The notes: generated by a model not told the origin, from the sequence alone. A stretch of 8,623 bases of DNA from CAWUJT01 sp963922715 (GCA_963922715.1 CAWUJT010000096.1:1-8623); one strand, 5' to 3'; positions 1 through 6,536 are shown, counted from the first letter of the stretch. Made by a program: numbers and translations.

Positions 1-356
1 CCCTCACGTGGGTCGAGGAAGGTCAATTCACCGGAATAGGGGCGTAAGACAACTTCAGTCGAATATCTGTCTTGGCCGGATTGATCCTGCCATTTGCGGG
101 TCTCCAGTTTACCCTCGATATAAACCTTAGAGCCTTTTTTGAGGTATTGCTCTGCCAGACGCGCCAAGTTTTCATTGAAAATCGCCACAGAGTGCCATTC
201 GGTGCGTTCGCGTCGCTCACCAGTGTTGCGATCCTTCCAGCTTTCCGATGTCGCAATGCGCAGATTGCAGACTTTCCCGCCATTTTGAAAACTGCGCACC
301 TCGGGATCGCGGCCCAGATTGCCAATCAACATCACTTTATTCACAGAGCCTGCCAT
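1..356 (-). CDS. ssb: Single-stranded DNA-binding protein SSB, 3' end outside window
   Basis: SSB coats single-stranded DNA during replication, recombination and repair, and recruits partner proteins through an acidic C-terminal tail. The visible 118 residues are the N-terminal OB-fold: it opens MAGSVNKVMLIGNLGRDPEV and has the family aromatic residues W40, W54, F60 and W89 at almost the same positions as the DNA-stacking residues of E. coli SSB. The segment RTEWHSVAIFNENLA (51-65) is a family signature. The start ATG at 356-354 is preceded by GAGGTGAG a few bases upstream, so the start is secure. The gene runs off the left edge, so the linker and the acidic tip cannot be seen. It diverges from the transglycosylase gene across a 130-bp gap. 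I looked for the alphaproteobacterial SOS box GTTC-N7-GTTC in that gap and did not find it. Confidence 0.97.
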   Translation of the reverse strand, partial: MAGSVNKVMLIGNLGRDPEVRSFQNGGKVCNLRIATSESWKDRNTGERRERTEWHSVAIFNENLARLAEQYLKKGSKVYIEGKLETRKWQDQSGQDRYSTEVVLRPYSGELTFLDPRE

Positions 357-429
357 ACGCTCACCTCTTTTGTTCACTCATGTCACACAACCACCCATAG
401 AGGGTAAAGAAAAGCCTAAAATCGTTCCC

Positions 430-458
430 TTGGCCTTTGGGGCAAAGTGATTTATATT
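430..458 (+). promoter_or_regulatory. Sigma70-like promoter of the transglycosylase operon
   Basis: TTGGCC (430-435) and TATATT (453-458) are separated by exactly 17 bp and match 4/6 and 5/6 of the sigma70 consensus. Transcription would begin near 464-466, leaving a leader of about 20 bases before the GTG start at 487. A 13-bp dyad, CTTTG-GGG-CAAAG (435-447), lies inside the spacer and could be an operator; this is inference. The -10 box overlaps a TTG codon at 457, which argues against that codon being the start. Confidence 0.55.
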
Positions 459-470
459 GCGAAAAAGTGC

Positions 471-477
471 AAGAGGG
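471..477 (+). promoter_or_regulatory. Ribosome binding site deciding the GTG start at 487
   Basis: AAGAGGG lies 9 bases before GTG 487. The alternative in-frame TTG at 457 has no purine-rich site at a suitable distance and sits inside the promoter -10 box. Confidence 0.5.
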
Positions 478-486
478 CGGGCAACG

Positions 487-1062
487 GTGCGGTCATTCAG
501 CATATCTCTGATGAGTGCGCTTATCCTAAGTGGCGCTGCTTGGGCGCAGAGCACGACAAAATCAACCTCCAATCGGGTGTTGCTTCTGGACAGTCACAAC
601 CGCCTGCTTGATGGGCGCTTGTCCCAGCAATATGAAGCCTCTGCGCGGTTTCAGGTTCGCGCGGATGAAGCTATCATCCCTCCTTATCGGGGCAAACGTT
701 CCGAATATGAGCCGATCGCGCGGGAGGCGGCGCGGCGACATCGTGTGCCAGAGGATCTGTTCCTGCGATTGGTCCGTCAAGAAAGCGATTGGAATCCGGC
801 TGCTGTATCGTCCAAAGGGGCGATCGGCCTGGCGCAATTGATGCCTCAGACGGCTGCGGACCTTGGGGTGAATGCGCAGGATCCTGTGCAAAATCTGGAC
901 GGGGGCGCGCGGTATTTGGCCGCGCAATACCAACGCTTTGGCACGTGGCGTTTGGCGCTTGCGGCCTACAATGCTGGCCCGGAGGCTGTGGCGCGCCACA
1001 GCGGCGTGCCCCCTTTCCGAGAGACACAAGAGTATGTACAGCGCATTCTCGAGATGCCATGA
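487..1062 (+). CDS. Exported lytic transglycosylase, SLT domain
   Basis: Lytic transglycosylases cut the MurNAc-GlcNAc bond of peptidoglycan in the periplasm, forming 1,6-anhydroMurNAc ends. With the GTG start the protein is 191 residues: a signal peptide (about 1-20, ending AAWA before QS), a linker of about 50 residues, then one SLT domain (about 74-190). The catalytic glutamate is E99 in VRQESDWNP, followed by the family motifs GAIGLAQLMP (111-120), ALAAYNAGP (157-165) and ETQEYVQRI (179-187). There is no lipobox, so it is predicted to be soluble in the periplasm rather than a lipoprotein. It ends right after the SLT fold and carries no LysM or other wall-binding domain. The start at 487 is chosen because it gives a compact signal peptide, has AAGAGGG upstream, and the competing TTG at 457 falls inside a promoter element; that start would add 10 residues. 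The partner gene follows after 30 bp. SLT family certain; exact subfamily and substrate preference not determined. Confidence 0.92.
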   Translation: MRSFSISLMSALILSGAAWAQSTTKSTSNRVLLLDSHNRLLDGRLSQQYEASARFQVRADEAIIPPYRGKRSEYEPIAREAARRHRVPEDLFLRLVRQESDWNPAAVSSKGAIGLAQLMPQTAADLGVNAQDPVQNLDGGARYLAAQYQRFGTWRLALAAYNAGPEAVARHSGVPPFRETQEYVQRILEMP

Positions 1063-1092
1063 GATGGATGTGATTGAAAAAGTGAGGCCTTG

Positions 1093-1722
1093 ATGCGCTG
1101 GATATTTCGTGGGATCGTGCTGCTTATGTTTTTGCTTGTGAGCGCGACGCTTCATTATACGTTGCCACAGCGCGACATTGTGATCATCACAGGTACGGAA
1201 ATCGTCCGTCAGGATTTCTCTCGGATCAATCGGTTGTTTTTTGCCCAAGCCGACAGTGGCACGGCAGAGGCAGAAAATCGTGACCTGCGGTTGATCAATA
1301 CCATCAATGAGAATGGTCGTGTGCGGGTCTATCGCAACGAGGATACGGGGCTTGGCTGGCCCTTTTACCTCAAATTCGGCAGTGCGGATTTGCAGGCCGA
1401 GGCACAATCCCTGATTTCATCGCAAGCTGATCCGAATTGGGTCGTGGTGCGTCATTATGGCTGGCGCAGCACATGGGTATCGATTTATCCAAATGCGGTC
1501 TCAGTACACTCGATTTCTGGACCAGATGTTCGGTTGATCCCCTGGTTTAACATCCTGGTTTTGACGGCTTTGTTTGCTGTTGTTTGGGGCGTTGGGGTCC
1601 GTATTTTGCGGTTTCGTCGTCGGCGGATTGATCCCCTGATTGAAGCGGCGGAGGACCGGCTTGAGGATGCTGCTGATGACGTGCGGGGCTTTTGGGGGCG
1701 TCTGTTCGGACGAAACTCTTAA
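1093..1722 (+). CDS. DUF1523 family membrane protein, function unknown
   Basis: The protein has 209 residues. It begins with a membrane segment (about 5-22), then a region of about 125 residues that should lie on the periplasmic side, a second membrane segment (about 152-173), and a cytoplasmic tail starting with the basic stretch RFRRRR (173-178) and continuing with an acidic, helix-prone stretch EAAEDRLEDAADDVRGF (184-200). The middle part has family-like patches: PQRDIVIITGTE (25-36), RNEDTGLGWPFYLKF (81-95) and RHYGWRSTWVSIYPNAVSV (120-138). I recognise it as DUF1523, a family without known function, common in Rhodobacterales; this is from memory of the family, not a search. ATG 1093 is preferred over the adjacent TTG 1090 because GTGAGG (1082-1087) is well spaced from it. 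It lies 30 bp downstream of the transglycosylase on the same strand, so the two are probably co-transcribed, which hints at an envelope role. Confidence 0.85.
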   Translation: MRWIFRGIVLLMFLLVSATLHYTLPQRDIVIITGTEIVRQDFSRINRLFFAQADSGTAEAENRDLRLINTINENGRVRVYRNEDTGLGWPFYLKFGSADLQAEAQSLISSQADPNWVVVRHYGWRSTWVSIYPNAVSVHSISGPDVRLIPWFNILVLTALFAVVWGVGVRILRFRRRRIDPLIEAAEDRLEDAADDVRGFWGRLFGRNS

Positions 1723-1731
1723 CCCTGTTTC

Positions 1732-1810
1732 GGATCGCTTGCGCGATCCAAGCGGCGCGCGCAGCGGATGCTGCGCGCATGACATGATGCCTGACCGCAA
1801 AGCGGTCAGG
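1732..1810. terminator. Three consecutive perfect hairpins between convergent genes
   Basis: The 108-bp gap between the convergent DUF1523 and ALDH genes is almost filled by three perfect inverted repeats. Hairpin 1: GGATCGC (1732-1738), 4-base loop, GCGATCC (1743-1749). Hairpin 2: GCGCGCAGC (1757-1765), loop GGAT, GCTGCGCGC (1770-1778). Hairpin 3: CCTGACCGC (1790-1798), loop AAA, GCGGTCAGG (1802-1810). They share no arm sequence. None is followed by a T-run on either strand, so they are not textbook intrinsic terminators. Acting as bidirectional 3'-end structures that block read-through or protect both mRNAs is the likeliest role; this is inferred from position. Confidence 0.6.
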
Positions 1811-1830
1811 ATTGGGGCCTATGATGTCGT

Positions 1831-4170
1831 TCAGTCTCCATAGGGCACCCAGATGGTTTTTGTCTCTGTCGCGGCTTGGCGAAAAAGCTCCGTTTGCGGC
1901 AGAGCCCAATCGTGGCTGTGCCCATAAGTCGCCCAAGTCCGTTTCAGGTTTCCTGCCGCTTCGCGTTCAACGACGTCTGAGATTGCGGCGGACGAGAAGC
2001 TCCAAACCGCCTCGATATCGCTGTGGCCTGCCAGCTGGGGCGCGAGGTTTTCATGGGACCCCGTGAGAATATTCACCACGCCCGCAGGGACATCTGAGGT
2101 CTCAAGAATTTGATAGAAATCCGTGGCAATCAAAGGGGCGCTTTCAGATGCCACAAGGACCATCCGATTGCCCATCGCAAGTCCTGCGCCAAGGATCGAG
2201 ACCAACGCCAGAAGTGGGGCGTCTTCTGGTGCGAAAGCGCCGATCACCCCCACTGGCCCCGGCATGCTGAGGGCGATCCCGCGCAAGGGCACGCCGGCGG
2301 CGCGTCCCTCGTGCTTGTCCGCCCAAGCGGCCCACGTGAACAGCCGGTCAAGGCTTGCGGAAACCTCTTGCGTTGCATCCTTTTGCCCGGTGTGCGCTGC
2401 CAGACGTGTCGCAAATTCATCTGCGCGCGCAGACAGGTTTTCGGCCAGGAAATAAAGGATTTGCGCGCGCAGATGATCTGCACTTTGGCTCCAGGCTTTG
2501 GCTTTGTGGGCCGCTTCGATAGCATTCCGGATATCCTTGCGATTGGCCACGGACACATCGCCCAGATACACGCCCTTGTGTCCAAAGACCGCGCGAGTGT
2601 AGCCTCCATCGGGGCGGGTCTGCTTGCCGCCGATGTAGAGTTTTGCCGTGCGATCAATGGCATCGCGCGGTGCAGGCTGGCCATCTGGGATCGCAATGGG
2701 CTTTAGCTTTTTTGCGTCACGCTTGGGTTTTGTGTAGGCACTCAGGCCGTCCCAGCCACCTTCGCGTCCAAAGCCGCTTTCTTTCAGGCCGCCAAAGGGG
2801 GCCGCTGCATCAAACAGATTGGTGGCGTTGATCCAAATCACACCGGCTTGGAGTTTGGGGGCGAGATCGAGGGCACGGTTGATGTTCTCGCTCCAGATCG
2901 TTGCCGCCAACCCATAGCGGGTGTTGTTGGCGAGCGCGATGGCCTCCTCCGGGGTGCGGAAGGTGCCCGAGACCAAAACTGGGCCAAAGATTTCATCCTG
3001 CATCAGGGGATCGACCGGGGAGAGATTTTCAATCAATGTGGGCGGATAGAAACATCCCTCTGAGGGGAGGGGACAAGGCGCATGATAAACCTCAGCGGCG
3101 GTTTGGCTGACCATGTCGCGCACCCGGTTGTGCTGGTCCACATGCACAAGGGCACCGATATCAATGCATTTGTCCAAGGGGTCCCCAACGCGCAAACCCG
3201 CCATCCGTGTTTTCAAACGGTGATGAAACGCCTCCGCAATGCCCTCTTGCACCAAAAGACGCGCACCCGCGCAACAGACTTGGCCACCATTAAACCAGAT
3301 CGCATCCACCAGGCCCTCAACCGCACTGTCAAGATCGGCATCCTCGAAAACGATATAGGGGGATTTGCCGCCCAACTCGAGGGTCAGCGCTTTGCCGCTG
3401 CCCGCCGTAGCGCGCCTGATCTCGCGCCCGACGGCGGTGGAGCCGGTAAAGGCAATTTTGTCGACATCTGGATGGGCCACCAGGGCGGCCCCTGTTGCGC
3501 CATCGCCGGTGACGATATTCAAAACGCCTGGGGGCACGCCTGCGGCTTCGGCCAGATCTGTGAACATCAACGCGGTCAAAGGCGTCCATTCCGCAGGTTT
3601 CAGGACAACCGTGTTGCCCATGGCCAAGGCTGGGGCGACTTTCCAAGCCAACATCAGCAGTGGGAAATTCCAGGGAATGATTTGACCGCACACGCCCAAG
3701 GGGGCGCGGTCGGGCAAAGCCTCTGCCATAAGCTGTGCCATGCCGGCGTGATAGTAGAAGTGGCGCGCGACAAGCGGGATGTCGATGTCACGGGCTTCTC
3801 GGATCGGTTTGCCAGTATCAAGCGTTTCCAGAACAGCCAGCGCGCGGGCATGTTTTTGCACCTGCCGGGCCAGGGCGTAAAGCACCCGCGCCCGCGCAGA
3901 ACCATCCAACGCGGCCCATTTGGGCTGTGCCCCCCGTGCCGCAGCCACGGCGTTTGCGATATCCTCAGCCGTACCTTGTGATATCTGGGCAAGCAGGCTG
4001 TTTCGGGCCGGATTGTGGGTTGGAAAATCTGCTGTGGGGTTTGTTCTTTGTCCATTGATGTAGTGGCCGAAGGATCGGTTCTGCTTGTCCAGCCAGGCCT
4101 GAACCTCTGTGTCGCTTTCAGGAGCGGGGCCATAGTCCAGGGTCTCAAATATCTCGGAAATGCGGGTCAT
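1831..4170 (-). CDS. ALDH16-type aldehyde dehydrogenase with pseudo-ALDH C-terminal domain
   Basis: This NAD(P)-dependent aldehyde dehydrogenase oxidises aldehydes to carboxylic acids; beside deoC the natural substrate may be acetaldehyde (inference). Residues about 25-485 form a complete ALDH unit: PWNFP (166-170, oxyanion N168), K191 in LKPAE, FTGST (241-245), general base E265 in LELGG, nucleophile C299 in GQVCCAG, E393 in DEIFGP and PFGG (458-461). Residues about 508-779 repeat only the first half of the fold and have lost the working residues: N168 aligns with D650, K191 with V673, FTGST with SFSSA and E265 with T748, and no catalytic cysteine region follows. This layout and the length (779 residues) match the ALDH16 family, known from vertebrate ALDH16A1 and from bacterial members including one of Loktanella whose crystal structure has been solved; bacterial members keep the Cys and Glu, as here. 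The ATG lies 3 bp after the deoC stop with only a weak GGGA site, which suggests translational coupling. Family call firm, substrate not. Confidence 0.93.
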   Translation of the reverse strand: MTRISEIFETLDYGPAPESDTEVQAWLDKQNRSFGHYINGQRTNPTADFPTHNPARNSLLAQISQGTAEDIANAVAAARGAQPKWAALDGSARARVLYALARQVQKHARALAVLETLDTGKPIREARDIDIPLVARHFYYHAGMAQLMAEALPDRAPLGVCGQIIPWNFPLLMLAWKVAPALAMGNTVVLKPAEWTPLTALMFTDLAEAAGVPPGVLNIVTGDGATGAALVAHPDVDKIAFTGSTAVGREIRRATAGSGKALTLELGGKSPYIVFEDADLDSAVEGLVDAIWFNGGQVCCAGARLLVQEGIAEAFHHRLKTRMAGLRVGDPLDKCIDIGALVHVDQHNRVRDMVSQTAAEVYHAPCPLPSEGCFYPPTLIENLSPVDPLMQDEIFGPVLVSGTFRTPEEAIALANNTRYGLAATIWSENINRALDLAPKLQAGVIWINATNLFDAAAPFGGLKESGFGREGGWDGLSAYTKPKRDAKKLKPIAIPDGQPAPRDAIDRTAKLYIGGKQTRPDGGYTRAVFGHKGVYLGDVSVANRKDIRNAIEAAHKAKAWSQSADHLRAQILYFLAENLSARADEFATRLAAHTGQKDATQEVSASLDRLFTWAAWADKHEGRAAGVPLRGIALSMPGPVGVIGAFAPEDAPLLALVSILGAGLAMGNRMVLVASESAPLIATDFYQILETSDVPAGVVNILTGSHENLAPQLAGHSDIEAVWSFSSAAISDVVEREAAGNLKRTWATYGHSHDWALPQTELFRQAATETKTIWVPYGD

Positions 4171-4173
4171 GGT

Positions 4174-5175
4174 TTATCCCATCGGGTGACGCCAGGCGGC
4201 GGAATAGCGGCCGGTGACGTGGTGTTCTAACTGGCGCTCAATATCGCCCAGCAGGGAGCTGGCGCCAAAGCGGAAAAGATCGGGGGCGAGCCAGCGGGGG
4301 CCAAGCTCATCCCGGAGCATGGTCATATAGATCAGCGCATCCTTGGCTTTGGAAATGCCGCCTGCGGGTTTATAGCCCACCTTAAAGCCAGTCTGCGCTT
4401 CATAGGCGCGGATCGCGCGCAGCATCACCAAAGTGACGGGCAGGGTGGCGTTGACAGGTTCCTTGCCGGTTGAGGTTTTGATGAAATCCGCCCCAGCCAT
4501 CATCGCCACCAGAGAGGCACGCGCGACATTGACATAAGGGCCGAGCTCCCCGGTGGCCAGAATGGCTTTCATATGGGCGGGACCACAGGCGGCGCGCATC
4601 GCGCGGGTTTCCGCGTAAAGTGCTGGCCAGTTGCCTGTCAGAACATGACGGCGGGAAATGACGATGTCGATTTCCTGGGCACCTTCGGCAACGGAAAGCT
4701 CAATCTCTCGGAGCCGTGTTTCCAAGGGGGACAAGCCCGCCGGAAACCCGGTTGAAACGGCGGCGATGGGGATGTGTGTGCCGTCAAGGGCCGCGCGCGC
4801 CGGGGCGATCATCTCGTGATACACACAGACGGCCCCGACATGCAGCGCAGGCAAACCAAGCGCATCCAGAATGTCCTGACGCACAGGTTGGCGTGCCTTG
4901 GCACAGAGCCGCCGAACGCGGCCCGGAGTGTCATCGCCCGACAGTGTGGTCAGATCGGTCAACGTGATGGCTTTGGCCAGCCAAGCAGCTTGCCAATCGC
5001 CTTTGACAGAGCGCCGGCCAGGCAGGGTGGCGGCGCGGCGTTCAATCGCAGATCGGTTCGCTGTGGCTGCCGCGACCCAGTCGAGATCAAGGTCAACACC
5101 GGCGTTGCGTGCAAGCGGCGGGGCGCTGATTTGCGGAAGATGTCCGGTGTGTTGTGTGCTTTTGGTCTGCAGCAT
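4174..5175 (-). CDS. deoC: Deoxyribose-phosphate aldolase
   Basis: DeoC (DERA, class I aldolase) reversibly cleaves 2-deoxy-D-ribose 5-phosphate to glyceraldehyde 3-phosphate and acetaldehyde, the last step of deoxynucleoside breakdown in the cytoplasm. The 333-residue product has the family landmarks: TDLTTLSGDDT (73-83) in the first strand region, VCVYHEMI (116-123), EIDIVI (168-173, acidic residue D170), the Schiff-base lysine K233 in FIKTSTGK, the second active-site lysine K269 in GYKPAGGI and a phosphate-binding end FRFGASSLLGDI (301-312). It is longer than the roughly 250-260-residue E. coli type and resembles the long, eukaryote-like DERA form with an N-terminal extension. The start is set at ATG 5175 because GGAGGAAA sits just upstream; an in-frame ATG at 5214 would add 13 residues but lacks such a site. 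It is the first gene of the deoC-ALDH operon and diverges from the TRAP operon. Confidence 0.95.
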   Translation of the reverse strand: MLQTKSTQHTGHLPQISAPPLARNAGVDLDLDWVAAATANRSAIERRAATLPGRRSVKGDWQAAWLAKAITLTDLTTLSGDDTPGRVRRLCAKARQPVRQDILDALGLPALHVGAVCVYHEMIAPARAALDGTHIPIAAVSTGFPAGLSPLETRLREIELSVAEGAQEIDIVISRRHVLTGNWPALYAETRAMRAACGPAHMKAILATGELGPYVNVARASLVAMMAGADFIKTSTGKEPVNATLPVTLVMLRAIRAYEAQTGFKVGYKPAGGISKAKDALIYMTMLRDELGPRWLAPDLFRFGASSLLGDIERQLEHHVTGRYSAAWRHPMG

Positions 5176-5179
5176 GCGC

Positions 5180-5187
5180 TTTCCTCC
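5180..5187 (-). promoter_or_regulatory. Strong ribosome binding site that fixes the deoC start
   Basis: Read on the minus strand, GGAGGAAA lies 4 bases before ATG 5175, an almost ideal Shine-Dalgarno sequence. This supports the internal ATG over the upstream in-frame ATG codons at 5214, 5211 and 5205. Confidence 0.8.
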
Positions 5188-5395
5188 GAGATCTAGGGGT
5201 CGCATGGTCATCACAGCTTGTCTATAGGGGAATGTTTCTCACCAAAGTGAATTTTCAGGTAAGCTGCAAGGATCATACGCGCGCTGCATAAATTTGCGAT
5301 TGAAATGTTCTCTTTTCGAGAAAACTTCCCTATGCTTTCCCTACAACACGGATCTGAGGTTGCCTAAACGCGCACCATCACAGATCGATATGTTT
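5188..5395. promoter_or_regulatory. Divergent control region between deoC and the TRAP operon
   Basis: This region must hold promoters for both operons. For the TRAP side, TATGCT (5331-5336) is a plausible -10 box with TTCTCT (5308-5313) as a poor -35 box 17 bp upstream. For deoC, minus-strand TATAGA (5226-5221) is a possible -10 box with TTCACT (5251-5246) 19 bp upstream. Both are weak matches. The clearer signals are a 19-bp inverted repeat at 5307-5325 overlapping the TRAP promoter candidate, and TTCCCTA twice (5326-5332, 5337-5343), 11 bp apart; a related sequence TTCCCCTATA occurs on the minus strand at 5232-5223. No regulator gene is in the window. Confidence 0.4.
5307..5325. promoter_or_regulatory. 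Operator-like 19-bp inverted repeat
   Basis: The sequence GTTCTCTTTTCGAGAAAAC has the symmetric form GTTnTCTnnnnnAGAnAAC: six of the eight outer pairs plus the spacing match. It lies between the candidate -35 and -10 elements of the TRAP operon, a position where a repressor would block transcription. The spacing suits a dimeric helix-turn-helix protein. Function inferred only from symmetry and place. Confidence 0.45.
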
Positions 5396-5409
5396 GGGAG
5401 GAGACCAAC

Positions 5410-6456
5410 ATGACATTCAAAATGATCGCTTTTGCGAGTGTTGCCGCACTTGCCACAAGCACCGTAAATGCCCAAGAAACCCTAGAGATGACATCTGCTT
5501 TTGGCAAAAATCTCCCTATTCTTGGAACCGCAGCGGTGGACTTTGTCGAGAAAATCAACGCGATTTCAGATGAGGTGGAATTTGAGCACTTCGATCCCGG
5601 TGAGCTTGTACCCACGCTTGAGGCGCTCGATGCTGTCTCGAACGGTTCAGTCGATGCGGCCTATACCACGTCCGGTTATTGGCAGGGCAAAATCACCGCG
5701 GCCTCGCTGTTTGCTGCTGTGCCATTTGGCCCCGAAGCCGGGGAGTTCTTGGGCTGGATGCTCTATGATGATGGCGCCGATCTGTTCCAACGGATGTATG
5801 ATGAAAACGGCTACAACGTGCGCGTTCTGCCGTGCGGCGTGATTGCGCCGGAAACCTCGGGCTGGTTCAAGAACGAGATCACCACGCTGGAAGATCTTGA
5901 AGGCCTGAACATGCGTTTCTTTGGCTTGGGCGCAGAGGTGATGCAGCGGTTGGGTGTATCCACATCCTTGCTGGCGGGTGGTGACATTTTCCCAGCGCTG
6001 GAGCGTGGCGCGATTGACGCCACCGAGTTCTCGATGCCACGGATCGATGCGCGTTTGGGATTTTATAACATCGCCAAATTCAATTACTTCCCCGGCTGGC
6101 ACCAGCCTGCAACACTGTTTGAGCTGTTAATCAACAAAGACCGCTGGGACGATCTGGACGAACGGGCGCAAAAGCAGATTGAAATCGCCTGCCTGGCCAA
6201 TATCACCACGAACTTTGCCGAAGGGGAGGCCACAAACTTTGACGCCATGCGCAGCAATGTGGAAGACCATGGCGTGACCATCAAAACATGGCCGCCTGAG
6301 ATCCTTGCAGCCTTTGAGGCCTCTTGGAATGAGGTTGTGGCTGAGTTGATCGCAGAAGATGATTTCTTTGCCGAGGTTTGGACCGATCTACAAGACTATC
6401 GGGACGGTTATAAGACCTGGGGGAACAGCATTTACCTGCCCCGGCCCCGTGACTGA
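5410..6456 (+). CDS. dctP: TRAP transporter substrate-binding protein
   Basis: This is the periplasmic receptor of a tripartite ATP-independent periplasmic (TRAP) transporter; it captures the substrate, usually an organic acid, and hands it to the DctQM membrane unit, which is driven by an ion gradient. The 348 residues start with a signal peptide (about 1-21, ending VNA before QE). The mature part carries DctP-family features: the region LEGLNMRFFGLGAEVMQRLG (163-182) with the conserved arginine R169 that normally grips a carboxylate, then LLAGGDIFPALERGAIDATEF (187-207), and FNYFPGWHQPATLFELLINKDRW (224-246). GGDIFPALERGAIDA and the FPGW patch resemble the branch containing TakP of Rhodobacter sphaeroides (2-oxo acids) and proteins annotated for mannitol/chloroaromatic compounds, but the substrate cannot be named. 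ATG 5410 follows a strong GGGAGGAG (5396-5403). It is the first gene of the TRAP operon; a hairpin separates it from dctQ, consistent with its being made in excess. Confidence 0.94.
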   Translation: MTFKMIAFASVAALATSTVNAQETLEMTSAFGKNLPILGTAAVDFVEKINAISDEVEFEHFDPGELVPTLEALDAVSNGSVDAAYTTSGYWQGKITAASLFAAVPFGPEAGEFLGWMLYDDGADLFQRMYDENGYNVRVLPCGVIAPETSGWFKNEITTLEDLEGLNMRFFGLGAEVMQRLGVSTSLLAGGDIFPALERGAIDATEFSMPRIDARLGFYNIAKFNYFPGWHQPATLFELLINKDRWDDLDERAQKQIEIACLANITTNFAEGEATNFDAMRSNVEDHGVTIKTWPPEILAAFEASWNEVVAELIAEDDFFAEVWTDLQDYRDGYKTWGNSIYLPRPRD

Positions 6457-6468
6457 TTTTGTGCTTTG

Positions 6469-6493
6469 GGTTAGGCGGTTTTGCCGCCTAACC
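6469..6493 (+). terminator. Hairpin between dctP and dctQ, likely attenuation or mRNA stabilising
   Basis: A perfect 10-bp stem, GGTTAGGCGG (6469-6478) and CCGCCTAACC (6484-6493), encloses a 5-base loop TTTTG. It starts 12 bases after the dctP stop and ends 43 bases before dctQ. No T-run follows, so full termination is doubtful; partial termination or protection of the dctP mRNA end from 3' decay would raise receptor levels above the permease. Confidence 0.6.
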
Positions 6494-6536
6494 GTGTGTT
6501 GATGATCTGTGGCGGCTGCCACGTCGAGGACCTTTG

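Noticed and set aside
357..450. A minus-strand ssb promoter (TTGCCC, 17 bp, ATTTTA)
   Set aside because: The -10 match is too weak to report as a feature; ssb must have a promoter here but I cannot place it.
357..486. SOS (LexA) box GTTC-N7-GTTC in the ssb upstream gap
   Set aside because: GTTC occurs at 372 and 424 but neither has a second GTTC at the required distance on either strand.
562..1407. A 281-codon minus-strand frame spanning the transglycosylase and DUF1523 genes
   Set aside because: It crosses two genes and their gap, with an odd composition rich in His, Arg and Pro and no family resemblance; a shadow frame.
1732..1810. The three hairpins as a REP-type or transposon-derived repeat
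   Set aside because: The arms are different from one another, there are no flanking target duplications, and no other copy is visible in the window.
1831..2640. The possibility that the C-terminal ALDH half is a broken second gene (frameshift pseudogene)
   Set aside because: The frame is continuous, the linker is smooth, and the one-and-a-half ALDH layout is the normal form of ALDH16 proteins.
3082..3981. A 299-codon open frame on the plus strand opposite the ALDH16 gene
   Set aside because: It is antisense to the strongly conserved catalytic domain, has no recognisable domain and no good ribosome site; long antisense frames are expected in GC-rich coding DNA.
5176..5214. Upstream in-frame ATG codons for deoC (5214, 5211, 5205)
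   Set aside because: None has a good ribosome site, whereas GGAGGAAA sits right before ATG 5175; the extra 13 residues show no family resemblance.
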